Shown: positions 56,560 to 64,000 of the stretch, piece after piece | How positions within the stretch are numbered: the first letter of the stretch is position 1 | Layout of the letters: the number at the start of each line of letters is the position of its first letter | DNA from: an uncultured Planctomycetaceae bacterium | GTDB taxonomy: Bacteria > Planctomycetota > Planctomycetia > Planctomycetales > Planctomycetaceae | Length of the DNA stretch: 64,000 nt | Reading direction: 5' to 3' | Assembly (NCBI GenBank): GCA_913031625.1 | Contig: CAJWGB010000006.1 | Span: 1-64,000, forward strand | Notes under the pieces: generated by a model | The model's database searches: none | Seen by the model: the letters and a program-made list of their open reading frames with translations, nothing else | What the model was told of the DNA's origin: nothing | Made by a program: the position numbers and the translations under genes

Positions 56560-58596
56560 ATGACACAACAGCCTCCCGCCAAGCCCCCGGAGAAACCGGG
56601 CACCGCTCCTGAAAAGGGATCCAACAACGGACTTTGGTACATCCTGGTAATCGGCGTCATCTCAGTCGTCGTACTATCGACCTTCGGTGGTAACGGCAGT
56701 GACGAGGAAATCAGCCTCTCCGAGTTCCGTGAGCAGTTGGGATCCGGGGAACTGAATCAAAGCAATGTGCATGACCTGATCTTTGGCCCCACCCGGCTTT
56801 CGTGGCAGTCGAAGTCAAAGGCAGACATTGAGAAAGGCGCGGAGTCAGAACGTCACTACGTGAGTATCCTTGGTATCGGCAGTGAGGCGCGTCTCGAACT
56901 GCAGCACCTGCTGGACAACCCGACGGGAGAAAGAGACGAGGACGATGACGAAGCCGCTACGGATGCCATTGCATGGACTGGCGGCCAGGAGCCATCTCAA
57001 TGGTCCGGGCTGGTAGCCATGCTCATCTTCCCGGTCCTTATTATCACGCTGATCTTCTTCATGCTTCGCCGACTTGGTGGAGCAGGATCCGCAATGTCGT
57101 TCGGTCGCAGTCGCGGTCGACTGTACGCTCAGGATGATGTGGGAGTGACATTTGATGACGTCGCCGGGATCGAAGAAGCCGTCGAGGAACTTCGGGAAGT
57201 CGTTGAATTTCTGCGGACACCTCAAAAATATCAGTCACTCGGCGGACGGATTCCACGCGGCGTGTTGCTGGTGGGACCGCCCGGAACCGGTAAAACAATG
57301 CTTGCCAAGGCTGTGGCCGGCGAAGCAGACGTACCGTTCTTCGGGCTGTCCGGTTCGGACTTTGTTGAAATGTATGTCGGTGTGGGTGCTGCCCGTGTCA
57401 GAGACATGTTTCAACAGGCACTCCAGCGATCACCTGCAATCATCTTCATCGATGAGCTGGATGCACTCGGGAAGATCAGGGGCAGCGGTGCGCCTGGCGG
57501 TCACGACGAACGAGAGCAGACCCTCAATGCGTTGCTCGTGGAAATGGACGGGTTCGGCACTGATCACAGTGTCATTGTCATGGCCGCAACGAATCGGCCT
57601 GAGACACTGGACCCCGCCCTGCTCCGCCCCGGTCGATTTGACCGACACGTCCTGGTAGATCGACCGGACATCAAGGGCCGCGAACAGATCCTCAAGGTGC
57701 ACACTCAGAAAGTGAAAGTCGGCAACGGGGTCGATCTTCAGCGACTGGCACGGCTGACCCCCGGGTTTGTTGGCGCTGATCTCGCCAATCTGGTCAACGA
57801 GGCAGCTCTGCTGTCGGCTCGTCGCGGAGACAAATCCGTCACCATGGAAGCATTCGAAGACGGTATCGAACGCGTAATGGCAGGGCTGGAGAAGACATCG
57901 CGAATCATCGTCGAAGACGTTAAGCGACGTGTCGCCACACATGAGTGTGGTCATGCACTCGTCGCAGCCAGTCTTCCAAACACGGACCCGGTGCACAAGA
58001 TTTCAATCATCCCCCGCGGAATGGGAGCACTGGGATATATGCTGCAGGTTCCCGAGAATGAACGGGAGCTGATGACTCAGGCTGAACTGGAGAGTCGCAT
58101 TGCCGTGTTGCTGGGTGGAATCGCATCCGAACAGATCGTCTACAGCGAGACTTCCACCGGTGCACAAAATGATCTGCAACGAGCCACTGACATGGCGCGA
58201 AGAATGGTCACTGAGTTTGGCATGAGCCCTCGACTCGGGCGAATGTTCTACAGTGAGTCTGCTTCCTCACCATTTCTCGATGGTGGCGCACAAATCCGTG
58301 AGTCCATTCACTCAGAGGAAACCATTCGCGAAATCGACCTCGAAGTGAAACGCATTGTTGATGAAGCATACCGATGTGCTTATGAAGTCCTCACTGCGCG
58401 AAGGACGATTCTGGATCTTCTGAGTGCTGAGTTGTTTGAGAAGGAAACAATGTCGGCTGACCAAATGCACGAGATCATCAATCAACATTGTGAGTCACCG
58501 AGGATCGTCCCGGGGACTGCAGCTGCAATGGCGTCTCCTGAGGAACCGACGAACGACTCAGACAGCCAGAACGAATCCGCAGCGGAAGGCTCGTAG
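56560..58596 (+). CDS. ftsH: ATP-dependent zinc metalloprotease FtsH
   Basis: Membrane-anchored AAA protease. 678 residues. N-terminal membrane helix (about 25-43), periplasmic part, second helix (about 148-167, [20 protein letters not shown]), AAA module with Walker A GPPGTGKT at 239-246, [22 protein letters not shown], and the zinc motif HECGH at 461-465. The acidic/Ser tail ends SEGS-like residues. Degrades membrane and short-lived soluble proteins. Confidence 0.98.
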   Translation: MTQQPPAKPPEKPGTAPEKGSNNGLWYILVIGVISVVVLSTFGGNGSDEEISLSEFREQLGSGELNQSNVHDLIFGPTRLSWQSKSKADIEKGAESERHYVSILGIGSEARLELQHLLDNPTGERDEDDDEAATDAIAWTGGQEPSQWSGLVAMLIFPVLIITLIFFMLRRLGGAGSAMSFGRSRGRLYAQDDVGVTFDDVAGIEEAVEELREVVEFLRTPQKYQSLGGRIPRGVLLVGPPGTGKTMLAKAVAGEADVPFFGLSGSDFVEMYVGVGAARVRDMFQQALQRSPAIIFIDELDALGKIRGSGAPGGHDEREQTLNALLVEMDGFGTDHSVIVMAATNRPETLDPALLRPGRFDRHVLVDRPDIKGREQILKVHTQKVKVGNGVDLQRLARLTPGFVGADLANLVNEAALLSARRGDKSVTMEAFEDGIERVMAGLEKTSRIIVEDVKRRVATHECGHALVAASLPNTDPVHKISIIPRGMGALGYMLQVPENERELMTQAELESRIAVLLGGIASEQIVYSETSTGAQNDLQRATDMARRMVTEFGMSPRLGRMFYSESASSPFLDGGAQIRESIHSEETIREIDLEVKRIVDEAYRCAYEVLTARRTILDLLSAELFEKETMSADQMHEIINQHCESPRIVPGTAAAMASPEEPTNDSDSQNESAAEGS

Positions 58597-58956
58597 CAAC
58601 AGTGCGGCGACGCAGCTGCCTCAACAATCAGTGCATCTGAGAGAGAATCAGTCCTGAGTTACTGTCCGTCTGCCTGACGTAACTTCATTTTCTTTGGCGG
58701 GCAAGGTCGTGCTGCACTCTTTGCGGCCGCCGTTCACGGAGCCGAGCTGCAGACCAGCCGTCGATTCGGCAGATTCTGCCGATTTCTGCGGAAAGCGACC
58801 AGCCGAGTATGGGTTGGCGCTGTCTGACGCGGCGGCTCACGTTGACCATTTTTCCCGGAATCCCGGAAGATACGAGGCTCTCTCTCGTTCCTCTCTCCTG
58901 CGCCTCGTGCTGTGTTCTGCCGCACGTCAGCGCTGATCCAATCGGATGGCGTCATC
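58597..58956. other. Intergenic region with palindromic repeat copy 2
   Basis: 360 bases between ftsH and the repeat lipoprotein. It contains the second copy of the 19-bp palindrome, GATTCGGCAGATTCTGCCG (58763-58781), here extended to an 8-bp arm (TCGGCAGA/TCTGCCGA). No gene recognised. Confidence 0.6.
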
Positions 58957-61497
58957 ATGACGAAGACTGCCCTTCTTTCAGCATGCCTGCTCACTCTGGT
59001 ATGCGGATGCAGCACCTCACTCTTCAATTCCACCGCCATGGAAGCACGCGTCGTGCAGCAGTTTGCAGACGCTGTCACTGAAGAGAACGAATCAGCCCTT
59101 CGCCTCATCACGTCGACGCGATTCGAAGAGAAGGCAATGTCCTCAGAGGATGCGCTCACCGACCTCCGCGTCGTCAATCTCCCGACCGGAGATCTGTCTG
59201 TCGTCGAAGTTGACGACAGCGAAGATGACGTGAGAAAGGTAGTCGTGAAGGAAGAGGGCGGAACGAAGTATCAGATCCAGCTCGTGAGAGATAACACCAA
59301 AGGATATTGGGTCGTCGATGACGTCATCACACGCCAGAACAACCGTGGGACTCGAGTTGCCCGGTCGACCCTTGAAGTGATGGACCTGATGATGACGCTG
59401 AGGCAGTTCCTGGAAGTCTGGAAGGATGGATCTCGCGACGAAATCCTCTCGATGACGTCGCCCGAACTGACGGCCGTCCTTTCCCCACTTCCGGATGAAT
59501 GGCTGACTGCACTGACAGGCAGAGTCGCATCCGTCTATGAAGACGGAATGGCTCGCAAGCCGGAAGCAAACCTCACGGACGATAGCGCAGTCGTCAAACT
59601 CCCAGCGCGCAGCGGCCACCTGCTAATGAAGATCATACGTTCGAATGAAGGGTGGCAGGTCGATGATGTCGAAGTCCACAGGCGGAGAGACGATGGTCAT
59701 CCGGGGTCAGTCCAGCGTCAGGCAGACGCGATTAATTCCGTGAATGCGTTTCTCACGGCCTACAGGAATCGAGACCGTGACATCCTGAAGAAGGTCACTG
59801 ACAAAGAACTCTACGAAACCAGCCTGAGTTCAGCTGACCTCTCTCTGGTCAGCCTGGCTAATCCAGAAGACGTGCCGGCTGAGTTTGACATTAGAGCATA
59901 CGAAGATCGCCTGACCTTCATGTTGCCACATGACGGAGAAATTCTGCGAATGGATCTGCGGGAACGGAGTGCCGACGAGCGAATAGACGAGTCGGGAACA
60001 CGATTCGTTGTTAACGAGGTCATCCTTTACAACAAGTCGACGCAGGGGCAGAGGAGCCTGTCTTCCGTCTTTACTGCTCCAACCCGCGCAGCAGTCTTCC
60101 TCAAGGCACTTGAGGAAGGAAATCACCAGATGCTCCGCTTTATGTCATCGCAGGAATTCTCAAAGGGCACCTGGAATCGCATCGCACCCGAAGTGGTACA
60201 GGGCCTGCATCGACCAGCCTTCAGGACTGCGGGGATGAAGATGACTCAAAGTCAGACTTTGGGTGACCGGACGGATCTGGACTTCCGGGATTCCAGGGGC
60301 AACGTAATTACCTGCCGGATGTCTCGCGACACATCTGGTTTGAAAGTGGAGGACGTTCAGTACCCTGGTAAAGACGGGCAAATCACATCGCTCAGGACTC
60401 AGCTCACATTGCAGATTCCTGTTCTGGAATTTGTAAATGCGTGGCAACGAGGAGACTTTGCTCTGTTGCAGAAAGCCAGTTCCTCCGAATTCAACCGGCT
60501 CGTCTGGACACACCTGGAACGAGTGCCAGCCAGCTACCCAACGCTGGCGAGACAACTCTCTGCCCCGATCGAAGATGCTCATGTCACCCAGGAAAGAGCG
60601 ACTGTAAAACTGAAACAGACACCTCAGGGCCGTACCACTGTACGACTGGTCATGGAACATGACTTCTGGGTCGTGGACGAATTGACCACTGAGACAACCG
60701 ACGGCCGCATGACCGTTGTTCGAGATGACCTGCGTCGACAGATCGCACAACACCTGCAGGGTCGCTCATTCTCAGTCCGTCATCAGGACGATGGCGTGGC
60801 ACGCATTTCGACCGTGGAATCAACTCCTCGCAACACAACTCAGTCAGGCCTCACACGCCACGAAGGCAGCGTCACTCAGGCAGTTCACTCATCTGATCCA
60901 ACGGAAGATCCACGGGTGCAATCAGCACTGCACACATTCGACAGTCTCGTCGATGACAAGCGATCGTTGCCCGGCAGCTCTTCAGCAGGAGGTTCCGGGG
61001 TTGAGGTCTTCGGCCCTGAAGCAGAAAGACTCAGGAAGCAGTATGCAGGTGCTCCGAGAGCAATCGCCCCACGAATGAGCCTGGGAACACCGATTGACAT
61101 GACGGAGGACAAACCCGGAACCCAAAGTCCGGGTCGCCAGATACCCGCATCAGAGCGGAGTCCTACAGCCCCGACTCGACCTTCACAACGATCGCCGGAA
61201 GAGGAGAATTTGAGCAAACTGCCCAGTGCCAAACCTCCGGAGTTCGGTGCGGTCCGGGATGCAACCCCCGAGGAAGAAGCGGAGTTACTTGGTGGCTCCT
61301 TTGACGTATTTGGTCCGGGGATGAACCCGAATCCCAAACGCCGCCCCCGTCATATGAGCGCCCCGAAAGACGAAGACCTGCAGTACTTCGGCCCGGACCA
61401 GGGAGCTCTCAACAGTAAAAGCAGGCCGAAACGTTCCCTGCCAGCCCAAACGACGCGTCGACGCGAGCCTGCTGATAATCCGATTGAATTCGAATAG
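58957..61497 (+). CDS. Large lipoprotein with five tandem NTF2-like repeats
   Basis: From the ATG at 58957 (846 residues): signal and lipobox VCGC, then five units of about 95-120 residues, each starting with a helix (QQFADAV, RQFLEVWKDG, NAFLTAYRNRD, AVFLKALEEGN, LEFVNAWQRGD) and ending in a strand with a W/F-x-V-D/N-D/E-type motif (YWVVDDVI, WQVDDVEV, FVVNEVIL, LKVEDVQY, FWVVDELT). These resemble NTF2-like/DUF4878 folds. A low-complexity Pro/Ser-rich tail of about 220 residues follows, with several FGP motifs (VEVFGPEAE, FDVFGPGM, LQYFGPDQ). Function unknown. The frame is open from 58912. Confidence 0.75.
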   Translation: MTKTALLSACLLTLVCGCSTSLFNSTAMEARVVQQFADAVTEENESALRLITSTRFEEKAMSSEDALTDLRVVNLPTGDLSVVEVDDSEDDVRKVVVKEEGGTKYQIQLVRDNTKGYWVVDDVITRQNNRGTRVARSTLEVMDLMMTLRQFLEVWKDGSRDEILSMTSPELTAVLSPLPDEWLTALTGRVASVYEDGMARKPEANLTDDSAVVKLPARSGHLLMKIIRSNEGWQVDDVEVHRRRDDGHPGSVQRQADAINSVNAFLTAYRNRDRDILKKVTDKELYETSLSSADLSLVSLANPEDVPAEFDIRAYEDRLTFMLPHDGEILRMDLRERSADERIDESGTRFVVNEVILYNKSTQGQRSLSSVFTAPTRAAVFLKALEEGNHQMLRFMSSQEFSKGTWNRIAPEVVQGLHRPAFRTAGMKMTQSQTLGDRTDLDFRDSRGNVITCRMSRDTSGLKVEDVQYPGKDGQITSLRTQLTLQIPVLEFVNAWQRGDFALLQKASSSEFNRLVWTHLERVPASYPTLARQLSAPIEDAHVTQERATVKLKQTPQGRTTVRLVMEHDFWVVDELTTETTDGRMTVVRDDLRRQIAQHLQGRSFSVRHQDDGVARISTVESTPRNTTQSGLTRHEGSVTQAVHSSDPTEDPRVQSALHTFDSLVDDKRSLPGSSSAGGSGVEVFGPEAERLRKQYAGAPRAIAPRMSLGTPIDMTEDKPGTQSPGRQIPASERSPTAPTRPSQRSPEEENLSKLPSAKPPEFGAVRDATPEEEAELLGGSFDVFGPGMNPNPKRRPRHMSAPKDEDLQYFGPDQGALNSKSRPKRSLPAQTTRRREPADNPIEFE

Positions 61498-61675
61498 CTC
61501 GAGCATCGAGCCATCTGCGGGAACGATGATTTTCCAGGGTGGAAGATCTGCGTGGTCCCCTGTTCAGAATTCGGCCGCACTTCTATACTCGCAGCAGATC
61601 TGAGCGAATAGCACAGATCTGGCGTGCACCGCGTCGCTCTGACTTGTATCACAATTGGAACAGGCCGAACCGAGA

Positions 61676-63382
61676 ATGTCAGCCGCAGAACCAAAACTCA
61701 GCAAACTCGAGCACCTCAAGGAAGGCAGCTGTCAGCTGCGAGGAACCATCGCCGACGAGTTGCTGAACGACGACCCGCAGTTTAGTGGTGACGCAGCGCA
61801 GCTGCTGAAACACCACGGAAGTTATCTGCAGGACGATCGGGACATCCGCAAACAGAAGAATGACGATGGCACGAAAAAGGAAAAAGCCTATTCGTGTATG
61901 GTTCGCACAAGGATCCCGGGGGGACGGGTGACGGCAGCTCAGTTTCTTGCGGAACTGGATCTCTGCGACAGGCTGGGGAACGGAACTGTTCGCATCACAT
62001 CCCGTCAGGGATTCCAGCTGCATGGTGTACTGAAATCCGACATCAAAGAGACAATTCAGGCGATCAATGAATCCAAGCTGACAACCTTTGCTGCCTGCGG
62101 AGATGTAAATCGCAATGTCATGTGCTGTCCGGCCCCATACCGGAACAACAAAGTGCATGACCAGATGCAGGAACTGTCACAGGAAATCGCGGACCACTTC
62201 AAACCGAAAACAACAGCGTATTTTGACATCTGGCTGACCGACGAGGACGGCGAGAAGACGAACGCCACAGAATTCACTGCGGTTGAAGAACCGATTTACG
62301 GCGAACGCTATCTGCCCCGTAAATTCAAGATGGCGATTGCCGAACCATCCGACAACTGCGTCGATGTCTACACACAGGATCTCGGCCTGCTGGCAATTGT
62401 CGAGAACGATGAGATCACCGGCTACAACGTTATCGTCGGCGGTGGAATGGGCCGCACTCCGTCAGTTAAGACGACCTTTGCACGCACTGGTGACCGGATG
62501 ACATTCGTAACTCCGGAACAGGTTATTCCTGTCGCCGAAGCGATCGTGAAAGTCCAGCGGGACTATGGCAATCGTGAAGATCGCAAGCACGCCAGAATGA
62601 AGTACCTGCTTCGGGACTGGGGAGTTGAAAAGTTCAAAGAGAAAGTCGAAGAGTACTACGGCAGCAGTCTCCCTGACCCACATCCATCCGACGTAACGGG
62701 AGTGGAGGACCATATTGGCTGGCATGAGCAGGGAGACGGAAAGCTGTTCCTTGGGATCAACGTGGAGAATGGCCGTCTGAAAGATGAAGGCGACCTCCAG
62801 CTTAAGGCGGGACTCCGTGCAATCCTCACCAGATATGGAATGGACACACGACTGACAGCGCTTCAGAGTGTGATACTCTGTGACATTGAACCAGGTGACA
62901 AAGATGACATCGATGCTCTGCTCAAAGAATACGGCATCAAGTCAGCCGAAGAATTGTCATTGATTCGACGCTATTCAATCGCCTGCCCAGCCTATCCTAC
63001 GTGTGGCCTTTCCATCACTGAGTCAGAGCGGGCTCTGCCTGGCATTATCGACCGGTTGGAAGTCGAGTTGGCAAAACATGCATTGTCGTCAGAAAAGGTG
63101 GCAGTCCACATGACGGGCTGTCCAAATGGCTGTGCCCGACCGTATACGCCCGACATCGGACTGGTCGGCAAAGCAGTTGGCAAATACACCGTGTTCCTCG
63201 GGGGCAACCCGGAAGGAACACGTGTGGGCTTTGTCTTCAGGGACATGGTCCCGGGTGATGAAATCGCAACCACACTTTCACCTCTCTTCGCCGCATGGAA
63301 GGCGGACCGAGCAGACGGTGAATCCTTCGGTGATTACTGTGCACGAGTCGGTCAGGAAGCCCTCGAAACGCTGGCTGGCTGA
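61676..63382 (+). CDS. Sirohaem/[4Fe-4S] sulfite or nitrite reductase
   Basis: 568 residues from the ATG at 61676. Two ferredoxin-type repeats (RITSRQGFQLHGV; GLRAILTRYGMDTRLTALQS) and the sirohaem ligand motifs CPAYPTC and TGCPNGC. Cys-x5-Cys then Cys-x3-Cys is the family signature. The nearest match by feel is NADPH/ferredoxin sulfite reductase beta-type (CysI) rather than NirA, in keeping with the sulfur genes at 41.5-44.4 kb; not settled. RecG starts 14 bases after it. Confidence 0.93.
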   Translation: MSAAEPKLSKLEHLKEGSCQLRGTIADELLNDDPQFSGDAAQLLKHHGSYLQDDRDIRKQKNDDGTKKEKAYSCMVRTRIPGGRVTAAQFLAELDLCDRLGNGTVRITSRQGFQLHGVLKSDIKETIQAINESKLTTFAACGDVNRNVMCCPAPYRNNKVHDQMQELSQEIADHFKPKTTAYFDIWLTDEDGEKTNATEFTAVEEPIYGERYLPRKFKMAIAEPSDNCVDVYTQDLGLLAIVENDEITGYNVIVGGGMGRTPSVKTTFARTGDRMTFVTPEQVIPVAEAIVKVQRDYGNREDRKHARMKYLLRDWGVEKFKEKVEEYYGSSLPDPHPSDVTGVEDHIGWHEQGDGKLFLGINVENGRLKDEGDLQLKAGLRAILTRYGMDTRLTALQSVILCDIEPGDKDDIDALLKEYGIKSAEELSLIRRYSIACPAYPTCGLSITESERALPGIIDRLEVELAKHALSSEKVAVHMTGCPNGCARPYTPDIGLVGKAVGKYTVFLGGNPEGTRVGFVFRDMVPGDEIATTLSPLFAAWKADRADGESFGDYCARVGQEALETLAG

Positions 63383-63396
63383 TCAGGTGGCACTTT

Positions 63397-64000
63397 ATGT
63401 TAGAGGAAACCGGCCGAGAGAGTTCGGCTGAATCCGGGCTACAGACGCCCGTGCAGTTTGTCCCATGCGTCGGCCCCGGTCGCGCGGCGCTTCTGGAGAA
63501 GCTCGGCATCCGCACGGCATTCGACCTGCTCATGCATGTGCCCGGCAGCGTCAATGACTTCAGCGACATGCGGAGTCCTGAAAAGCTTGAAGCGGAGATC
63601 GATCAGTCAGTTCATGGCACAGTCGTGGACCGTGACTACCGCCAGTTAAAGGGTGGTCGCACGATGGTCGGCATCCTGCTGGATTGCGAGGGCAACTACG
63701 TTCGCGGAACCTGGTTTAACCAGCCATGGATGCTCAAGAAGTTTCGCGATGGTGACCATGTCATCTTCAGCGGCAAACCCAGGCGACGGTCCGGTCGCTG
63801 GGAATTTGGTCACCCGCGGATTCATTGGCTCGACGATGAGCAGGTCGAAGATATCGATGGAGCAGTTAGCGTATTGCCACGGTACCGACTCACCGAAGGC
63901 ATCAAGATGGATGCAATGCGTCGCATGACTCGGGCAGCTGTCGAGCGATTTGCCGACCTGATGGTCGAGCCACTGCCTGAGTACTATCGGAAGCACCACG
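63397..64000 (+). CDS. recG: RecG ATP-dependent DNA helicase, N-terminal part (cut by window edge)
   Basis: 201 codons are seen from the ATG at 63397, open to the edge. The N-terminal wedge-like HhH segment VGPGRAALLEKLGIRTAFDLL and the OB fold (MVGILLDCEGNYVRGTWFNQ..) are followed by VLPRYRLTEGIKMDAMRRM, the family's linker before the helicase domains. No helicase motifs are visible because the rest is outside the window. RecG rescues stalled replication forks. Confidence 0.9.
   Translation, partial: MLEETGRESSAESGLQTPVQFVPCVGPGRAALLEKLGIRTAFDLLMHVPGSVNDFSDMRSPEKLEAEIDQSVHGTVVDRDYRQLKGGRTMVGILLDCEGNYVRGTWFNQPWMLKKFRDGDHVIFSGKPRRRSGRWEFGHPRIHWLDDEQVEDIDGAVSVLPRYRLTEGIKMDAMRRMTRAAVERFADLMVEPLPEYYRKHH

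Overview
The window looks like chromosomal DNA of a planctomycete (Planctomycetota). This rests on a solitary DUF1501 Tat-exported protein, a DUF1570 zincin, a sulfatase coupled to a sugar dehydrogenase with a planctomycete-type haem-binding C-terminus, a Ser/Thr-kinase remnant, LL-diaminopimelate aminotransferase, and several lipoproteins and small proteins of the kind seen in that phylum. The G+C content is moderate. There is no rRNA, CRISPR array, prophage or insertion sequence; the window is mostly housekeeping genes with many hypothetical exported proteins. All family calls come from reading motifs, not from database searches.

Layout. 1-9.6 kb: a leftward phospho-sugar mutase (cut by the window edge), then rightward coaE, rho, ribH and a lactonase. 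A leftward S4-domain/DUF1501 pair and a rightward RNA C5-cytosine methyltransferase and PH-like membrane protein follow. 9.7-12.6 kb: a disrupted Ser/Thr kinase, a small conserved-looking protein and a XerC/D-type recombinase. 12.7-17.7 kb (leftward): a lipoprotein, a sialate O-acetylesterase/serine hydrolase fusion and purU. 18.2-21.8 kb: selA and a flavoprotein-SelD fusion. 21.8-24.2 kb (leftward): a long coiled-coil protein and thioredoxin. 24.5-28.2 kb (rightward): PspA, a Ycf46-like AAA ATPase, a small acidic helical protein and a zinc-ribbon/poly-Arg protein, which look like one operon. 28.3-39.4 kb (leftward): a hypothetical exported protein, guaB, rsmA, ribE, sulfatase, multihaem sugar dehydrogenase, a GGQ release-factor-like protein and uvrC. 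39.6-45.5 kb (rightward): a Gly/Asp-rich lipoprotein with a clear terminator, dapL, a zinc-ribbon membrane protein, a CysQ-like phosphatase, an SLC13 permease and a Gfo/Idh/MocA oxidoreductase. 45.5-48.6 kb (leftward): a GT39-type glycosyltransferase, a small membrane protein and an HD hydrolase. Then tRNA-Ser(UGA), a MobA-like nucleotidyltransferase convergent with xdhC, argD, hisC, a tandem alpha/beta hydrolase, a DUF1570 zincin, ftsH, a five-repeat lipoprotein, a sirohaem sulfite/nitrite reductase and the start of recG.

Functional themes. Sulfur: CysQ-like phosphatase, SLC13 permease, sulfite reductase and sulfatase. Selenium: SelA and SelD; selC and selB are not in the window. Riboflavin: ribH and ribE at separate loci. 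Amino acids: DapL, ArgD and HisC. Envelope stress and proteostasis: PspA/AAA and FtsH. The most unusual items are the PspA/AAA/zinc-ribbon operon whose last gene appears to start at ATC, the thioredoxin gene with an in-frame Ala/Glu-rich tail beyond its stop codon, the broken kinase, the fused esterase, the tandem hydrolase with a dead second half, the five-fold repeated lipoprotein, and two small dispersed intergenic repeats.
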